Positions 35,164 to 42,821 of a DNA stretch of 64,000 nucleotides are shown one piece after another. The notes under the pieces are model-generated. The model was not told where the DNA came from. It saw only the letters and a program-made list of their open reading frames with translations, and searched no databases. Source of the DNA: GCA-2401735 sp051252095 (GTDB lineage Bacteria; Pseudomonadota; Gammaproteobacteria; Burkholderiales; Methylophilaceae); assembly GCA_051252095.1 (NCBI GenBank), contig JBPOFK010000004.1, forward strand, positions 1-64,000. Reading direction: 5' to 3'. Position numbers and translations under genes: made by a program. Position 1 is the stretch's first letter. Each line of letters begins with the position of its first letter.

Positions 35164-35403
35164 ATGAAACGATATATCATACTAGTTGGATTTCTGATTA
35201 GTGGGTGCGCAGCGCAAAGTCAGTTAGCAAAAATAAATGAGTATGCATGGGCAGAATATACTTGCAGTGGGATAAAAAGTTGGAATGATTGCAAACAAGC
35301 TGCACTTAGCGCTTGTCCTGAAGGCTTTCATGTCAGGAATGAGCTTGAAAACATTGCAATTCAACGTCGTGTTTTTGAAGCAGCATGTAAAAACCAGAGT
35401 TGA
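35164..35403 (+). CDS. small lipoprotein, 79 aa
   Basis: Lipoprotein signal with lipobox FLISGCAAQ (lipid Cys near residue 15). The mature part has four cysteines (TCSGIKSWNDCKQAALSAC and one near the C terminus), probably paired. AGGAGC is at the right distance upstream. The next gene on the other strand is the first pqqA-linked unit and the two share the hairpin at 35448. Not assigned to a family. Confidence 0.75.
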   Translation: MKRYIILVGFLISGCAAQSQLAKINEYAWAEYTCSGIKSWNDCKQAALSACPEGFHVRNELENIAIQRRVFEAACKNQS

Positions 35404-35447
35404 TTTATAAAGAGCTGATAAAGCTCAATTATCAAGTATACAAACAA

Positions 35448-35475
35448 AAGCCCGCTATTTTAGCGGGCTTAGTTT
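35448..35475. terminator. bidirectional terminator between the lipoprotein gene and pqqA copy 1
   Basis: AGCCCGCTA (35449-35457) and TAGCGGGCT (35461-35469) form a 9-bp stem with a three-base loop. T-rich sequence follows on the plus strand and AAAA precedes it, so it can serve both converging transcripts. Confidence 0.85.
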
Positions 35476-35496
35476 TGCGTAGCATTAAAAAAGGGT

Positions 35497-35580
35497 TTAA
35501 TTGCTAGCACAAATGGGGCAAGTGCATCCTAACTGATGAAACGGCCAGAATGCTTGCACCGATGTTCTTTTGTAATGCAT
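35497..35580 (-). CDS. pqqA-coupled mini-ORF, 27 codons, Cys-x-Cys-x2-Cys (copy 1)
   Basis: The ATG (35580-35578) shares its A with the stop codon of pqqA copy 1 (TAATG), so translation would be coupled. The product starts MHYKRTSVQAFWPFH and ends GCTCPICASN, with cysteines at 19, 21 and 24. The same frame, uninterrupted and without indels, follows pqqA copy 2 (38014-38097): of eight changed codons several are silent and all three cysteines, the central FWP and the stop are kept. No ribosome site of its own and no recognised family. It may be a real peptide or an accidental frame in a recently duplicated 3' end. Confidence 0.5.
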   Translation of the reverse strand: MHYKRTSVQAFWPFHQLGCTCPICASN

Positions 35581-35651
35581 TATTTGTTCATTACGTACAT
35601 TGTTACTTCAAAACCAAAACGCATTTCTGTAGCTGCTGGTGTTGTCCACAT
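35580..35651 (-). CDS. pqqA: PQQ precursor peptide PqqA (copy 1)
   Basis: A 23-residue peptide starting MWTTPAATEMRFG, with E15 and Y19 in FEVTMYVMNK, the Glu and Tyr that PqqE cross-links to form pyrroloquinoline quinone. Length and position of these residues equal Klebsiella PqqA. The ribosome site AAGGAG stands eight bases before the ATG. Copies 2 (38097-38168) and 3 (40800-40871) encode the same peptide with a few silent changes. PQQ is the cofactor of methanol dehydrogenase. pqqBCDE are not in the window. Confidence 0.93.
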   Translation of the reverse strand: MWTTPAATEMRFGFEVTMYVMNK

Positions 35652-35668
35652 AATATTTCTCCTTGTTT

Positions 35669-35773
35669 GGTTCGAACCGACATTATGTCTTGTTCGTATA
35701 GTTCTATTATCCATGTTTGCTGAAAAAACACCCTATGCCTGTTCATGAACGCAAGGTCATTAAATTCATGAAT
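35669..35773 (-). promoter_or_regulatory. pqqA copy 1 control region: TTCATGAA palindromes, -10 and leader palindrome
   Basis: Two 10-bp palindromes, GTTCATGAAC (35741-35750) and ATTCATGAAT (35764-35773), are 23 bp apart centre to centre. A GATAAT -10 (minus strand of 35706-35711) puts them near -46 and -69, an activator position; there is no good -35. In the leader GGTTCGAACC (35669-35678) precedes the ribosome site. All these elements recur at copies 2 and 3. Confidence 0.7.
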
Positions 35774-35837
35774 GACCAATGCGGTTAATTGTGAGGCTAT
35801 TGCGTACTAGCTATATGACTAATAGCATCCTTAGCTT

Positions 35838-36710
35838 TTATTGCTGCGTTTGCTGCATAAATTGCACCATATCGTCTAATAAAGTACTGTTCCCTCTAAA
35901 CGGCTTTGCTAGCTTAGCCACCATATCCACATGGCTATAGCTTGGATATTCTAAAACCTCGACTTCCCCATTTTTGTCTTTAATCGCTTTGGCTAAATTA
36001 ATTGTATTTTTAGGCCAAACGGTATCGTCTTTTAATCCAACCATTAATAATGCTGGCTGATTTTCACCTGTTACAAAATTGATTGGTTGCGACTGCCATC
36101 TTGTTTCTTCTGGCCCAAAAATATCCTTCAGCCGTTTAGATTGCAGTGGCAAGAAATCATATGGACCAGCAAGCCCGATAAAAGCACGAAATTGATCAGG
36201 TTTTAATTCTACTGATGCTAAATAATCTTTATTCAAATTCAACATCATGCCGATATGCGCACCCGCGGAATGACCTACCACAAATATATTATTTGGATCA
36301 CCACCATAACTGGCAATAGATTCTTTGATCCACTGCCCCGCACTTACCGGATCACGCATAAACTCAGGAAACTTAACATCTGGAAAGACACGGTAATCTG
36401 GAATAACCGTTAAAAATCCTTTTGAGGTAAAGGCCTCAGCAACAAATAAATAGTTTTCTTTCTTCCCAGAATCCCATCCCCCTCCATAGTAAAAAAGCAC
36501 AACTGGTAATGGTTTATCACCTTTATTGTTTGGAATATAAAGGTCTAGCTTTTGGCGTTCTAATTCGCCATAAGCAATATTTTCTTTAATTGAATATTGA
36601 TCGGTCGGGATAATTGAATTTAGCAATTTAACTGGTGAACATGCACTAAACAAAACAGCTAATATTCCTATTGAGATTCGCTGTATGGCAAACTTTAAAT
36701 TAACATTCAT
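35838..36710 (-). CDS. lipoprotein alpha/beta hydrolase (esterase)
   Basis: A 290-residue lipoprotein (lipobox VLFSACSP, lipid Cys24). The hydrolase core shows the oxyanion region VLFYYGGGWDSG, nucleophile Ser in VVGHSAGAHIG, acid Asp in GLKDDTVWP and base His in SYSHVDMV. It belongs to the BD-FAE/carboxylesterase group; ligand unknown. It lies between pqqA copy 1 and the small MGKGQ gene but reads away from neither, and no operon is evident. Confidence 0.87.
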   Translation of the reverse strand: MNVNLKFAIQRISIGILAVLFSACSPVKLLNSIIPTDQYSIKENIAYGELERQKLDLYIPNNKGDKPLPVVLFYYGGGWDSGKKENYLFVAEAFTSKGFLTVIPDYRVFPDVKFPEFMRDPVSAGQWIKESIASYGGDPNNIFVVGHSAGAHIGMMLNLNKDYLASVELKPDQFRAFIGLAGPYDFLPLQSKRLKDIFGPEETRWQSQPINFVTGENQPALLMVGLKDDTVWPKNTINLAKAIKDKNGEVEVLEYPSYSHVDMVAKLAKPFRGNSTLLDDMVQFMQQTQQ

Positions 36711-37121
36711 GAATCATACTATCCTAGTCAATGATGCCATCATACTGTTGACAATCACTATTTAAAGTAAAAAAATCGGGAGAACTTTTCTGAATTAGTT
36801 TAAGCAATATCTGGCTGGTAGATGCTGCTATGGCAAATTAACAAACACCCGCACAACCCCTATATGTCAAACAGATATGAGGATAGTTCGACCATTTGCG
36901 ATTTTATTTGTTTGGTTTTACCTGTTTAGTTGCTTAGACCTATGTAATGCCAGCAACTTTTAAACTAACTGAAATGATTTAATTAAAAAGCTAAAAGTAC
37001 TTAATCACAAGGAAATAAATGTTAGTCCACAAATTATTAGTCGATGGATTTTGCATACAGCGCTTTCAACAGGTTTAATTGCTGGTGTACTTTCAGCAAT
37101 TAAGCTTGTCAGTATTAAGCA
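36711..37121. other. gene-free interval
   Basis: About 410 bases with no supported gene. A plus-strand frame with membrane-like translation (ISRWILHTALSTGLIAGVLS, about 37040-37186) has no start codon upstream and overlaps the small gene at 37122. An AAGGAAATAAATG at 37011-37022 opens only a 19-codon frame. I see no terminator or repeat. Confidence 0.35.
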
Positions 37122-37199
37122 CTACTTGGTTGGAACGGTAGGCAACTTTTCTTTTTTTGGCTTTTTAACTTCTTTATTGCTTTTCTGACCTTTTCCCAT
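37122..37199 (-). CDS. small lysine-rich protein, 25 aa (MGKGQ type)
   Basis: A 25-codon frame with GAGG seven bases before the ATG. The product starts MGKGQKSNKEVKKPKKEK: short Lys-rich proteins with this MGKGQ opening are found across proteobacteria, usually as single-gene units of unknown function. No fold can be predicted. Confidence 0.65.
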   Translation of the reverse strand: MGKGQKSNKEVKKPKKEKLPTVPTK

Positions 37200-37260
37200 G
37201 ATATTACCTCAGTTAATGAAAGACGCATCTATCATAGGCCTATGGCAAAATTAAGGTAAA

Positions 37261-37812
37261 TTACTTTCTATAACTAGGCAACATTCTTAATAAAGTATTA
37301 TCGCGCATCACGTAATGATGAAATAAAGCAGCAACTGCATGTAGCCCAATTAAATAATAGCCAACCGTGCCGCCTGTTTCGTGTATTTCTTTGAATAAAC
37401 TCCCCAGCTCTTTATTCTCAGCCATGAGCGCAGGCAATTCTAAACCAAAAAAAGGAATGACCTTTCCCTTAGCACTTAACATTAGCCACCCAAGTATAGG
37501 CAAACCAATCATTAACAAATAGAGTAAACCTTGCACAGCCTTTGATAACAGATGCTGCCATCTTGGTGGCGTTGGCACAATATCGGGGCTTTGTCTTTTA
37601 GCAATAAAAAATAAGCGCACCCAGATTAATAACAACACACAAAGCCCCAGCATAAAATGCCACATCTTTAATGCCTCTCGTGGGTCACTGCCTTTAGGAT
37701 AAATTTCCCTTAATTCAATGCAGGCATAAACAGCTACCATTAATAAAAACATCAACCAATGCATCGCAATTGAAATTGCGCTATAGCGATTTGAAGATTG
37801 ACTAAATTGCAT
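37261..37812 (-). CDS. cybB: cytochrome b561 family protein
   Basis: A 183-residue inner-membrane protein with four helices. The heme-ligand histidines are visible in ISIAMHWLMF, KMWHFMLG, FKEIHETGG and LIGLHAVAALFHHY, matching the CybB-type di-heme b561 that moves electrons between quinol and oxidants such as superoxide. The ATG stands after AGGAG. It is monocistronic. Confidence 0.9.
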   Translation of the reverse strand: MQFSQSSNRYSAISIAMHWLMFLLMVAVYACIELREIYPKGSDPREALKMWHFMLGLCVLLLIWVRLFFIAKRQSPDIVPTPPRWQHLLSKAVQGLLYLLMIGLPILGWLMLSAKGKVIPFFGLELPALMAENKELGSLFKEIHETGGTVGYYLIGLHAVAALFHHYVMRDNTLLRMLPSYRK

Positions 37813-37963
37813 GGTTAACTCCTGAAATGGACAACAAACAGTGGATTTTATATCAGTTTTTCACCATGTTGATTCTCTCGCACATAATTATATAAATTTA
37901 TATCGTATTAGTCTCTTATTCAATTACGGCAACCTAGTTACATACATACAATTAGTACATAAC

Positions 37964-37990
37964 AAAAAGCCCGCATTAAGCGGGCTTTGT
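37964..37990 (-). terminator. terminator after pqqA copy 2 unit
   Basis: AAAAAGCCCGC, loop ATTAA, GCGGGCTTT; on the minus strand the stem is followed by T5. Same type of GCCCGC hairpin as at copies 1 and 3. Confidence 0.85.
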
Positions 37991-38013
37991 TTTGCGTAGC
38001 ATTAAAAGACGGT

Positions 38014-38097
38014 TTAATGGCTAGCGCAAATGGGGCAAGTGCATCCAAACAGATGTAACGGCCAAAATGCTTGCACCTGTGTACTTTTGTAATGCAT
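38014..38097 (-). CDS. pqqA-coupled mini-ORF, 27 codons, Cys-x-Cys-x2-Cys (copy 2)
   Basis: Coupled to pqqA copy 2 by TAATG, like the frame at 35497-35580. It starts MHYKSTQVQAFWPLH and ends GCTCPICASH. Compared with copy 1 there are substitutions R5S, S7Q, F14L, Q16L, L17F and N27H plus silent changes, but no frameshift, and Cys19, Cys21 and Cys24 are kept. pqqA copy 3 lacks it: the stop codon there is followed by TATTCC and no related sequence. See findings. Confidence 0.5.
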   Translation of the reverse strand: MHYKSTQVQAFWPLHLFGCTCPICASH

Positions 38098-38168
38098 TAT
38101 TTGTTCATTACGTACATTGTTACTTCAAAGCCAAAACGCATTTCTGTAGCTGCAGGTGTTGTCCACAT
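38097..38168 (-). CDS. pqqA: PQQ precursor peptide PqqA (copy 2)
   Basis: Encodes the same 23-residue peptide as copy 1, with silent differences in the Pro5 and Gly13 codons. E15 and Y19 are present. The ribosome site reads AGGAG after a two-base insertion relative to the other copies. The upstream block (38188-38292) and the 3' end down to the terminator are also shared with copy 1. Confidence 0.93.
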   Translation of the reverse strand: MWTTPAATEMRFGFEVTMYVMNK

Positions 38169-38187
38169 AATATTTCTCCTAATGTTT

Positions 38188-38292
38188 GGTTCGAACTGAC
38201 ATTGTGCCTTGTTCGTATAAATCTATTATCCATGTTAACTGAAAAAACACCCTATGCCTGTTCATGAACGCTAGGTCATTAAATTCATGAAT
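38188..38292 (-). promoter_or_regulatory. pqqA copy 2 control region
   Basis: GTTCATGAAC (38260-38269) and ATTCATGAAT (38283-38292), 23 bp apart, with a conserved TGGATAATA -10 and the GGTTCGAACT leader element (38188-38197). Beyond the palindromes a further 20 bases are shared with copy 3 but not copy 1. Confidence 0.7.
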
Positions 38293-38317
38293 GCAGTATC
38301 AGTTTAATGGTGAGACA

Positions 38318-39688
38318 TTATTCTTTAGGTGCATTATCATTTAATAGATTCTCACCCTTTGCTGAATGTAGCTCTTCTCTAGCCTTTATTTCTACTGAGT
38401 CATCTGGTGTCAAATCTTCCAAATATCCATTATCTATAATATCTGATTGCGACTTTGTCTTACTTTTTATACTGGAAACATGTTTGTTTGAAGATAAATT
38501 TGACTCACTAACAGAATCGTTCATACGTATTTGATAAATAGGCTCTGGCATAACGATATTAGCCTGATCAAATCCTAATTTACATAAACGAATTGCTTCA
38601 CTACGCACTTTTCCAAAATCAAAATTGGCTTGATCAACCCAACAAAAGAAACGAATAACCACATTAAAATCACCTAACTCCTGAATAAATGCCTGAGGTT
38701 TTGGTTCTTGCAAGATGCCCTCAATGGAACTAATTGTTTTTAATGCTATATGCTGAGCAACCTTCAAGTCTTGGGCAGAATCAACACCAATATCAAATTG
38801 AAATCTTCTTTGCGGGTTACGCGTATAGTTCACAATCACCGCCTTAAAAACCTTCGCATTGGGTATACGAATATGATTACCGTCAGGTGATATTAAAATG
38901 GTTGCTCTTGTTGTTAGCCTTGCTACGTTACCTAAATTACCATCGATATCAATAAAATCATTGAACTCAAATGGGTTGCGCAAACTTAGTAAAATACTCG
39001 CAATATAGTTTTCAACAGTATCTTTCACTGCAAAACCAACAGCCAAACCAATAATGCCAGCAGCACCTAAAATTGTACTCAAAAGACTAGTCGCATCTAA
39101 CAATGATAAAGCCATGATTAAGCCAAGCACTATAATTATCAAATGTAGAACCTGGCCCAGAAGGTTTGCAATAAATTGATTGGGTGTGATTTTTTTAAGT
39201 AATGTATTGTTATGAGAAATCCAACCGCCAAGTAGCCAAAACAAAATAAATGTAAGTATTGCAATAATCAATACTGGTAAGAACTCTACCGAACGATCAA
39301 ATAAATTTTGTGCTTTGTTTAGAACGGTACTTAATCGCTGATCAATCGCACGATTCACTTCTAAATTACTTTCAACAGCAACTACACCTTGTATTTGCTT
39401 TGCCAGTTTAATCGCAATATTTTGATTTTTAGATGAATTTACAATCCCACTTAATGTGATAACTCCATTTTTTACATCCACCGAAATGGCTTTCAAATCA
39501 TCTAACTCTATAAAAATATCTTTGAGACGTTTACTAATCTTACTATCTGGTACATTAGTACTATCAATAATAATTGCGTTATCTGTAATGGCCTGCTCGC
39601 TTGTAATATCATTTAATTCGTCACCATAAGCGGTTAATGTTAAAAGCAATGCTGCAAAAGATATTAAAAAAAGAGTCGTATTTTTCAT
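38318..39688 (-). CDS. BON-domain mechanosensitive channel (MscS family)
   Basis: A 456-residue exported membrane protein. Signal peptide (about 1-22), BON domain (about 45-115; SVDVKNGVITLSGIVNSSKN), three or four helices (135-240) and the MscS core: LSTILGAAGIIGLAVGFAVK lines the pore helix, followed by NFIASILLSLRNPFEFNDFI-like and RATILISPDGNHIRIPN beta-domain motifs. The channel would release solutes on hypo-osmotic shock; the BON domain may bind the envelope. The C terminus is hydrophilic. It is divergent from the YihY-family gene at 39824. Confidence 0.9.
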   Translation of the reverse strand: MKNTTLFLISFAALLLTLTAYGDELNDITSEQAITDNAIIIDSTNVPDSKISKRLKDIFIELDDLKAISVDVKNGVITLSGIVNSSKNQNIAIKLAKQIQGVVAVESNLEVNRAIDQRLSTVLNKAQNLFDRSVEFLPVLIIAILTFILFWLLGGWISHNNTLLKKITPNQFIANLLGQVLHLIIIVLGLIMALSLLDATSLLSTILGAAGIIGLAVGFAVKDTVENYIASILLSLRNPFEFNDFIDIDGNLGNVARLTTRATILISPDGNHIRIPNAKVFKAVIVNYTRNPQRRFQFDIGVDSAQDLKVAQHIALKTISSIEGILQEPKPQAFIQELGDFNVVIRFFCWVDQANFDFGKVRSEAIRLCKLGFDQANIVMPEPIYQIRMNDSVSESNLSSNKHVSSIKSKTKSQSDIIDNGYLEDLTPDDSVEIKAREELHSAKGENLLNDNAPKE

Positions 39689-39823
39689 GATATTGATTAT
39701 TCAATCTGGCCTGTAAAATATTATGTTTAATCTTAAGTGATATTTTTTTATATAGTAGCTTAGCGTTAAAAATAATTTTAATCGATTAACCCAATGTATC
39801 ATTTCGAGTATCATTTATAGTTA

Positions 39824-40705
39824 ATGTTTAAACTATTTATCAGATCACTAAAAAATTGGCTCGCAGACGACCCTTTTACGCATAGTGCGGCGGCTGCTTA
39901 TTATGCTATTTTTTCTTTTCCTGGATTAATTATTATCGTCATGTCAGTGGCTGCTTTAGTATTTGATCAACGACAGATTGACGATTTAGTGACTAATCAA
40001 ATAACTCAGGTGCTAGGCAGAGATATTGCACGCAGTCTTAACGAAATCGTTATAGATACACAATATAAAGATACAGGAAAATGGGCATTACTCGTAGGTA
40101 TGTTAACGCTATCCTTTGGCGCAACAGGATTATTTGCTCATCTTCAGCGCTCTCTTAATAATGTCTTTGATGTAGAAGTTAGTCAATCTTCTGGGATATT
40201 TGCTTTTTTTAAAACTAGACTCATTTCATTTGGAATGGTATTGATCTTAGGCTTGCTACTTTTAATGTCCCTATTACTCACTGCAGCAATCTCATTGCTT
40301 AACGATTGGATAAGTGCACAGTTTTCAGCTTCATTTACTGTTTTTGTAAATATTGCCAATATATTGACATCATTTTCTATCGTGATTTTATTATTTACGT
40401 TGATTTATAAAATTCTGCCAGATGCCAACATCCATTGGCGCTCTTCATTAATGGGCGGTATTTTAGCGACAATACTATTCGAAATAGGGGAGTATAGTTT
40501 AAACATTTATTTTAATATTGCGGAGCCAGAATCAAGTTTTGGCGCGGCAGGATCATTAGTATTACTCATGTTGTGGGTTTCTTATTCGTGCATGATTTTA
40601 TTAATAGGAGCAGAGTATTGTAAAGTTTATGAGCAAGTTAAATACAATCAAACCATTATCCCCAGTAAAATTGGTAAAAACATTCACCAAAGCAATACAA
40701 CATAG
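39824..40705 (+). CDS. YihY/BrkB family inner-membrane protein
   Basis: A 293-residue protein with six membrane helices. The N-terminal DPFTHSAAAAYYAIFSFPGL and the LMGGILATILFEIGEYSLNIY and AGSLVLLMLWVSYSCMILLIGAEY segments are the YihY hallmarks. The family was once called RNase BN in error; function is unknown, possibly transport. Ends six bases before a shared terminator. Confidence 0.92.
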   Translation: MFKLFIRSLKNWLADDPFTHSAAAAYYAIFSFPGLIIIVMSVAALVFDQRQIDDLVTNQITQVLGRDIARSLNEIVIDTQYKDTGKWALLVGMLTLSFGATGLFAHLQRSLNNVFDVEVSQSSGIFAFFKTRLISFGMVLILGLLLLMSLLLTAAISLLNDWISAQFSASFTVFVNIANILTSFSIVILLFTLIYKILPDANIHWRSSLMGGILATILFEIGEYSLNIYFNIAEPESSFGAAGSLVLLMLWVSYSCMILLIGAEYCKVYEQVKYNQTIIPSKIGKNIHQSNTT

Positions 40706-40710
40706 TTAAC

Positions 40711-40746
40711 AAAGATAAAGCCCGCAACTAAGCGGGCTTTATCTTT
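40711..40746. terminator. bidirectional terminator between the YihY-family gene and pqqA copy 3
   Basis: AAAGATAAAGCCCGC and GCGGGCTTTATCTTT form a perfect 15-bp stem with loop AACTAA; AT-rich ends serve both directions. Confidence 0.92.
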
Positions 40747-40799
40747 CTATTGACTAATCTTACACAGACCAGTGCGTACCGTTGTTCTTGTTCGGAATA

Positions 40800-40871
40800 T
40801 TATTTGTTCATTACGTACATTGTTACTTCAAAGCCAAAACGCATTTCTGTAGCTGCTGGTGTTGTCCACAT
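40800..40871 (-). CDS. pqqA: PQQ precursor peptide PqqA (copy 3)
   Basis: Third copy, identical 23-residue peptide with E15 and Y19, ribosome site AAGGAG. Unlike copies 1 and 2 the sequence after the stop codon is unrelated, so the coupled mini-ORF is missing and the transcript would end at the hairpin at 40711. Confidence 0.93.
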   Translation of the reverse strand: MWTTPAATEMRFGFEVTMYVMNK

Positions 40872-40888
40872 AATATTTCTCCTTGTTT

Positions 40889-40993
40889 GGTTCGAACCGA
40901 CATCATGTCATGTTCGTATGATTATATTATCCACGAATCCTAAAACAATACCCTATGCCTGTTCATGAACACATAGTCATTAAATTCATGAAT
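40889..40993 (-). promoter_or_regulatory. pqqA copy 3 control region
   Basis: GTTCATGAAC (40961-40970) and ATTCATGAAT (40984-40993), again 23 bp apart; GGATAAT -10; leader GGTTCGAACC (40889-40898). The bases between palindrome and -10 have diverged (GTATTGTTTTAGG against GTGTTTTTTCAGC) while the palindromes and -10 are kept. Confidence 0.7.
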
Positions 40994-41016
40994 GCAGTAT
41001 CAGTTTAATGGTGAGC

Positions 41017-41511
41017 CTACTCTGCGCTGCTTGTTTGCTCTGTAACATCCTTAGCTTGATTGCAATGTCCTTTTGTCGCCAAACCTAGATCTGCTATTTG
41101 TTTTTTACCTTCTTCTTCATCAACCAGCTTTAATCCCGCACCACCCACAAAGGCGCCAAATTTAATATATTGCTGAATAAAATAATGTTTACCACTCTCT
41201 GCTTTTAGTAATAAGTCATTCGGTGAAAATTCTGATTCTGTCGAAATTTTGTGTTCTTGATCACCAGCAACTTCCTCATAAAAAAACACATTGCGTGCAG
41301 TTTCACCAATGCAATCCCCATCAATCCAAACATCCTTCTTTAAGGCAGCACCAAACGAGCCATAACGATAAATATATAACCCTGCTTTTCCGTCAGCAGG
41401 CGGATTATATTGTTTTACTTCGGTAGTTCTTTGTGAGGTCTCCATCGGCACAGAGGCACAACCACTTAACAACGTTAATACAATCAATGGAAAAACGATT
41501 TTTTTAAACAT
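41017..41511 (-). CDS. DUF2846 family lipoprotein
   Basis: A 164-residue lipoprotein with lipobox LLSGCASVP (Cys18). The mature part reads GKAGLYIYRYGSFGAALKKD, then VWIDGDCIGETARNVFFYEE and SGKHYFIQQYIKFGAFVGG, the DUF2846 pattern: a small beta-rich envelope protein of unknown role. It is adjacent to the pqqA copy 3 block, which ends five bases before its stop codon. Confidence 0.85.
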   Translation of the reverse strand: MFKKIVFPLIVLTLLSGCASVPMETSQRTTEVKQYNPPADGKAGLYIYRYGSFGAALKKDVWIDGDCIGETARNVFFYEEVAGDQEHKISTESEFSPNDLLLKAESGKHYFIQQYIKFGAFVGGAGLKLVDEEEGKKQIADLGLATKGHCNQAKDVTEQTSSAE

Positions 41512-41710
41512 AAGACACCTTTTTATTATTTATATGGAATGAGAGATAAGCAAACATGCTTGCAATGGATTATTGCACTATTTATAAAAATAACCACCCG
41601 CCCATTTGGGTCAAGTTTAAATCTTTTCTAACCTATTATTTGCACATACCTGTCATGCTATACTCGCCTGAAATTTCAACGCATGATCACAACTTCAATA
41701 GACTAAACAT

Positions 41711-42574
41711 ATGGTTCAATACAACCCAAAAGACTGGCTAACTTTTATCTTTCGCTTTCATGAATCGGATACCTTTCGGCAACTAATCCCCATGATGATT
41801 TTAATTGGCTGTTATTCGGGTGGTATTGCCTATTTGGAAATAGAATATTGGCAGCTTTCCGCACAAAGCCACGTTAAAAATATCCCTCTGTTGCACACCA
41901 CAGTAGGGTTTGTACTATCACTATTATTAGCCTACAGAACTAACACCGCTTATGAGCGTTGGTGGGAGGGCAGAAAATTATGGGGTGCTTTAGTTAATAA
42001 TAGCCGCAACCTAGCACTAAAACTTTCCGCGTACTGTACAGAAGAAAGCGATCGCAACTTTTTTAAAAAAGCTATCCCCACCTATGCGGCAGTACTAGCT
42101 GAACATTTAGGCAATGAAGAAGTAAGCCAGATGTTGTTTGATGACTTAGATTTAGCCATTGACCACAAAACACATAGCCCAAACCAAGTAGCAAAACTAT
42201 TATTTCAACATGCCAACCAGCTCTATACATCAGGCAAAATAACAGGTGAACAGTTTTATATTATTAACGCCGAGCTGCAATCGTTTACCGATATTTGTGG
42301 CGCATGTGAACGCATTAGAAACACACCTATTCCTTACTCTTATAGTGCCTTCATCAAAAAATTTATTTTCTTTTATGTCATGACACTGCCATTTGGTTTT
42401 GTATTTAGCCTCGGCTATTACGTCATTCCAATCGTTGTGTTTATCTTCTACGTGTTAGCTAGTTTAGAGCTGATTGCAGAAGAAATCGAAGACCCATTTG
42501 GTGATGATGAAAACGACTTACCCACTAAAAAAATGGCTGCCAATATTAAAAAGCATGTTGAAGAATTGATATAG
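41711..42574 (+). CDS. bestrophin-like (UPF0187) channel protein
   Basis: A 287-residue membrane protein. The motif LLAYRTNTAYERWWEGRKLW followed by NNSRNLALKL is the bestrophin signature, and four hydrophobic segments fit. The C terminus keeps IAEEIEDPFGDDENDLPTKK, the acidic segment that in eukaryotic bestrophins binds calcium. Bacterial homologues conduct small ions. ATG 41711 gives MVQYNPKDW. Confidence 0.9.
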   Translation: MVQYNPKDWLTFIFRFHESDTFRQLIPMMILIGCYSGGIAYLEIEYWQLSAQSHVKNIPLLHTTVGFVLSLLLAYRTNTAYERWWEGRKLWGALVNNSRNLALKLSAYCTEESDRNFFKKAIPTYAAVLAEHLGNEEVSQMLFDDLDLAIDHKTHSPNQVAKLLFQHANQLYTSGKITGEQFYIINAELQSFTDICGACERIRNTPIPYSYSAFIKKFIFFYVMTLPFGFVFSLGYYVIPIVVFIFYVLASLELIAEEIEDPFGDDENDLPTKKMAANIKKHVEELI

Positions 42575-42689
42575 CCCATCTACAGACTCAAAACTTAATA
42601 ACAAACATAGGGTAACTATTAAGTAGTTTAGGCGGATTAAGTATTTGGCAGAAATTGTAAATTAAAGCTGGACTGCCACGGCCTTTGAC

Positions 42690-42738
42690 CTCGCAGTGAC
42701 AAACCGTCATTGCGAGAAACGCAGTGACGAAGCAATCC
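42690..42738. repeat. dispersed intergenic repeat (CTCGCAGTGAC hairpin)
   Basis: CTCGCAGTGAC (42690-42700) and GTCATTGCGAG (42706-42716) pair with one wobble, then ACGCAGTGACGAAGCAATCC. The phrase GTCATTGCGAG...GAAGCAATCC is a common intergenic repeat in many proteobacteria. Not a gene, although an open frame runs through it. Confidence 0.65.
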
Positions 42739-42821
42739 ATTGTTTGATTACTTGTTTCCAGCCTATCAACCATTGATTGTAGGATGCGGCAGACTCTTCT
42801 CAACCTAGTTAACGATGATTT

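Noticed and set aside
36990..37190. Plus-strand frame with membrane-like translation
   Set aside because: No start codon in frame and it overlaps the better supported minus-strand gene at 37122.
35536..40968. Three similar plus-strand open frames of 66-72 codons (35536-35748, 38067-38267, 40750-40968) that look like a repeated gene
   Set aside because: They are antisense shadows of the three pqqA units. Their similarity comes from the conserved minus-strand pqqA peptide, leader and operator, which have a good ribosome site.
42588..42803. 71-codon minus-strand frame with a CFVTAFLAMT segment
   Set aside because: The sequence is the common intergenic hairpin repeat; translated repeats of this kind often give such a frame. 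No ribosome site.
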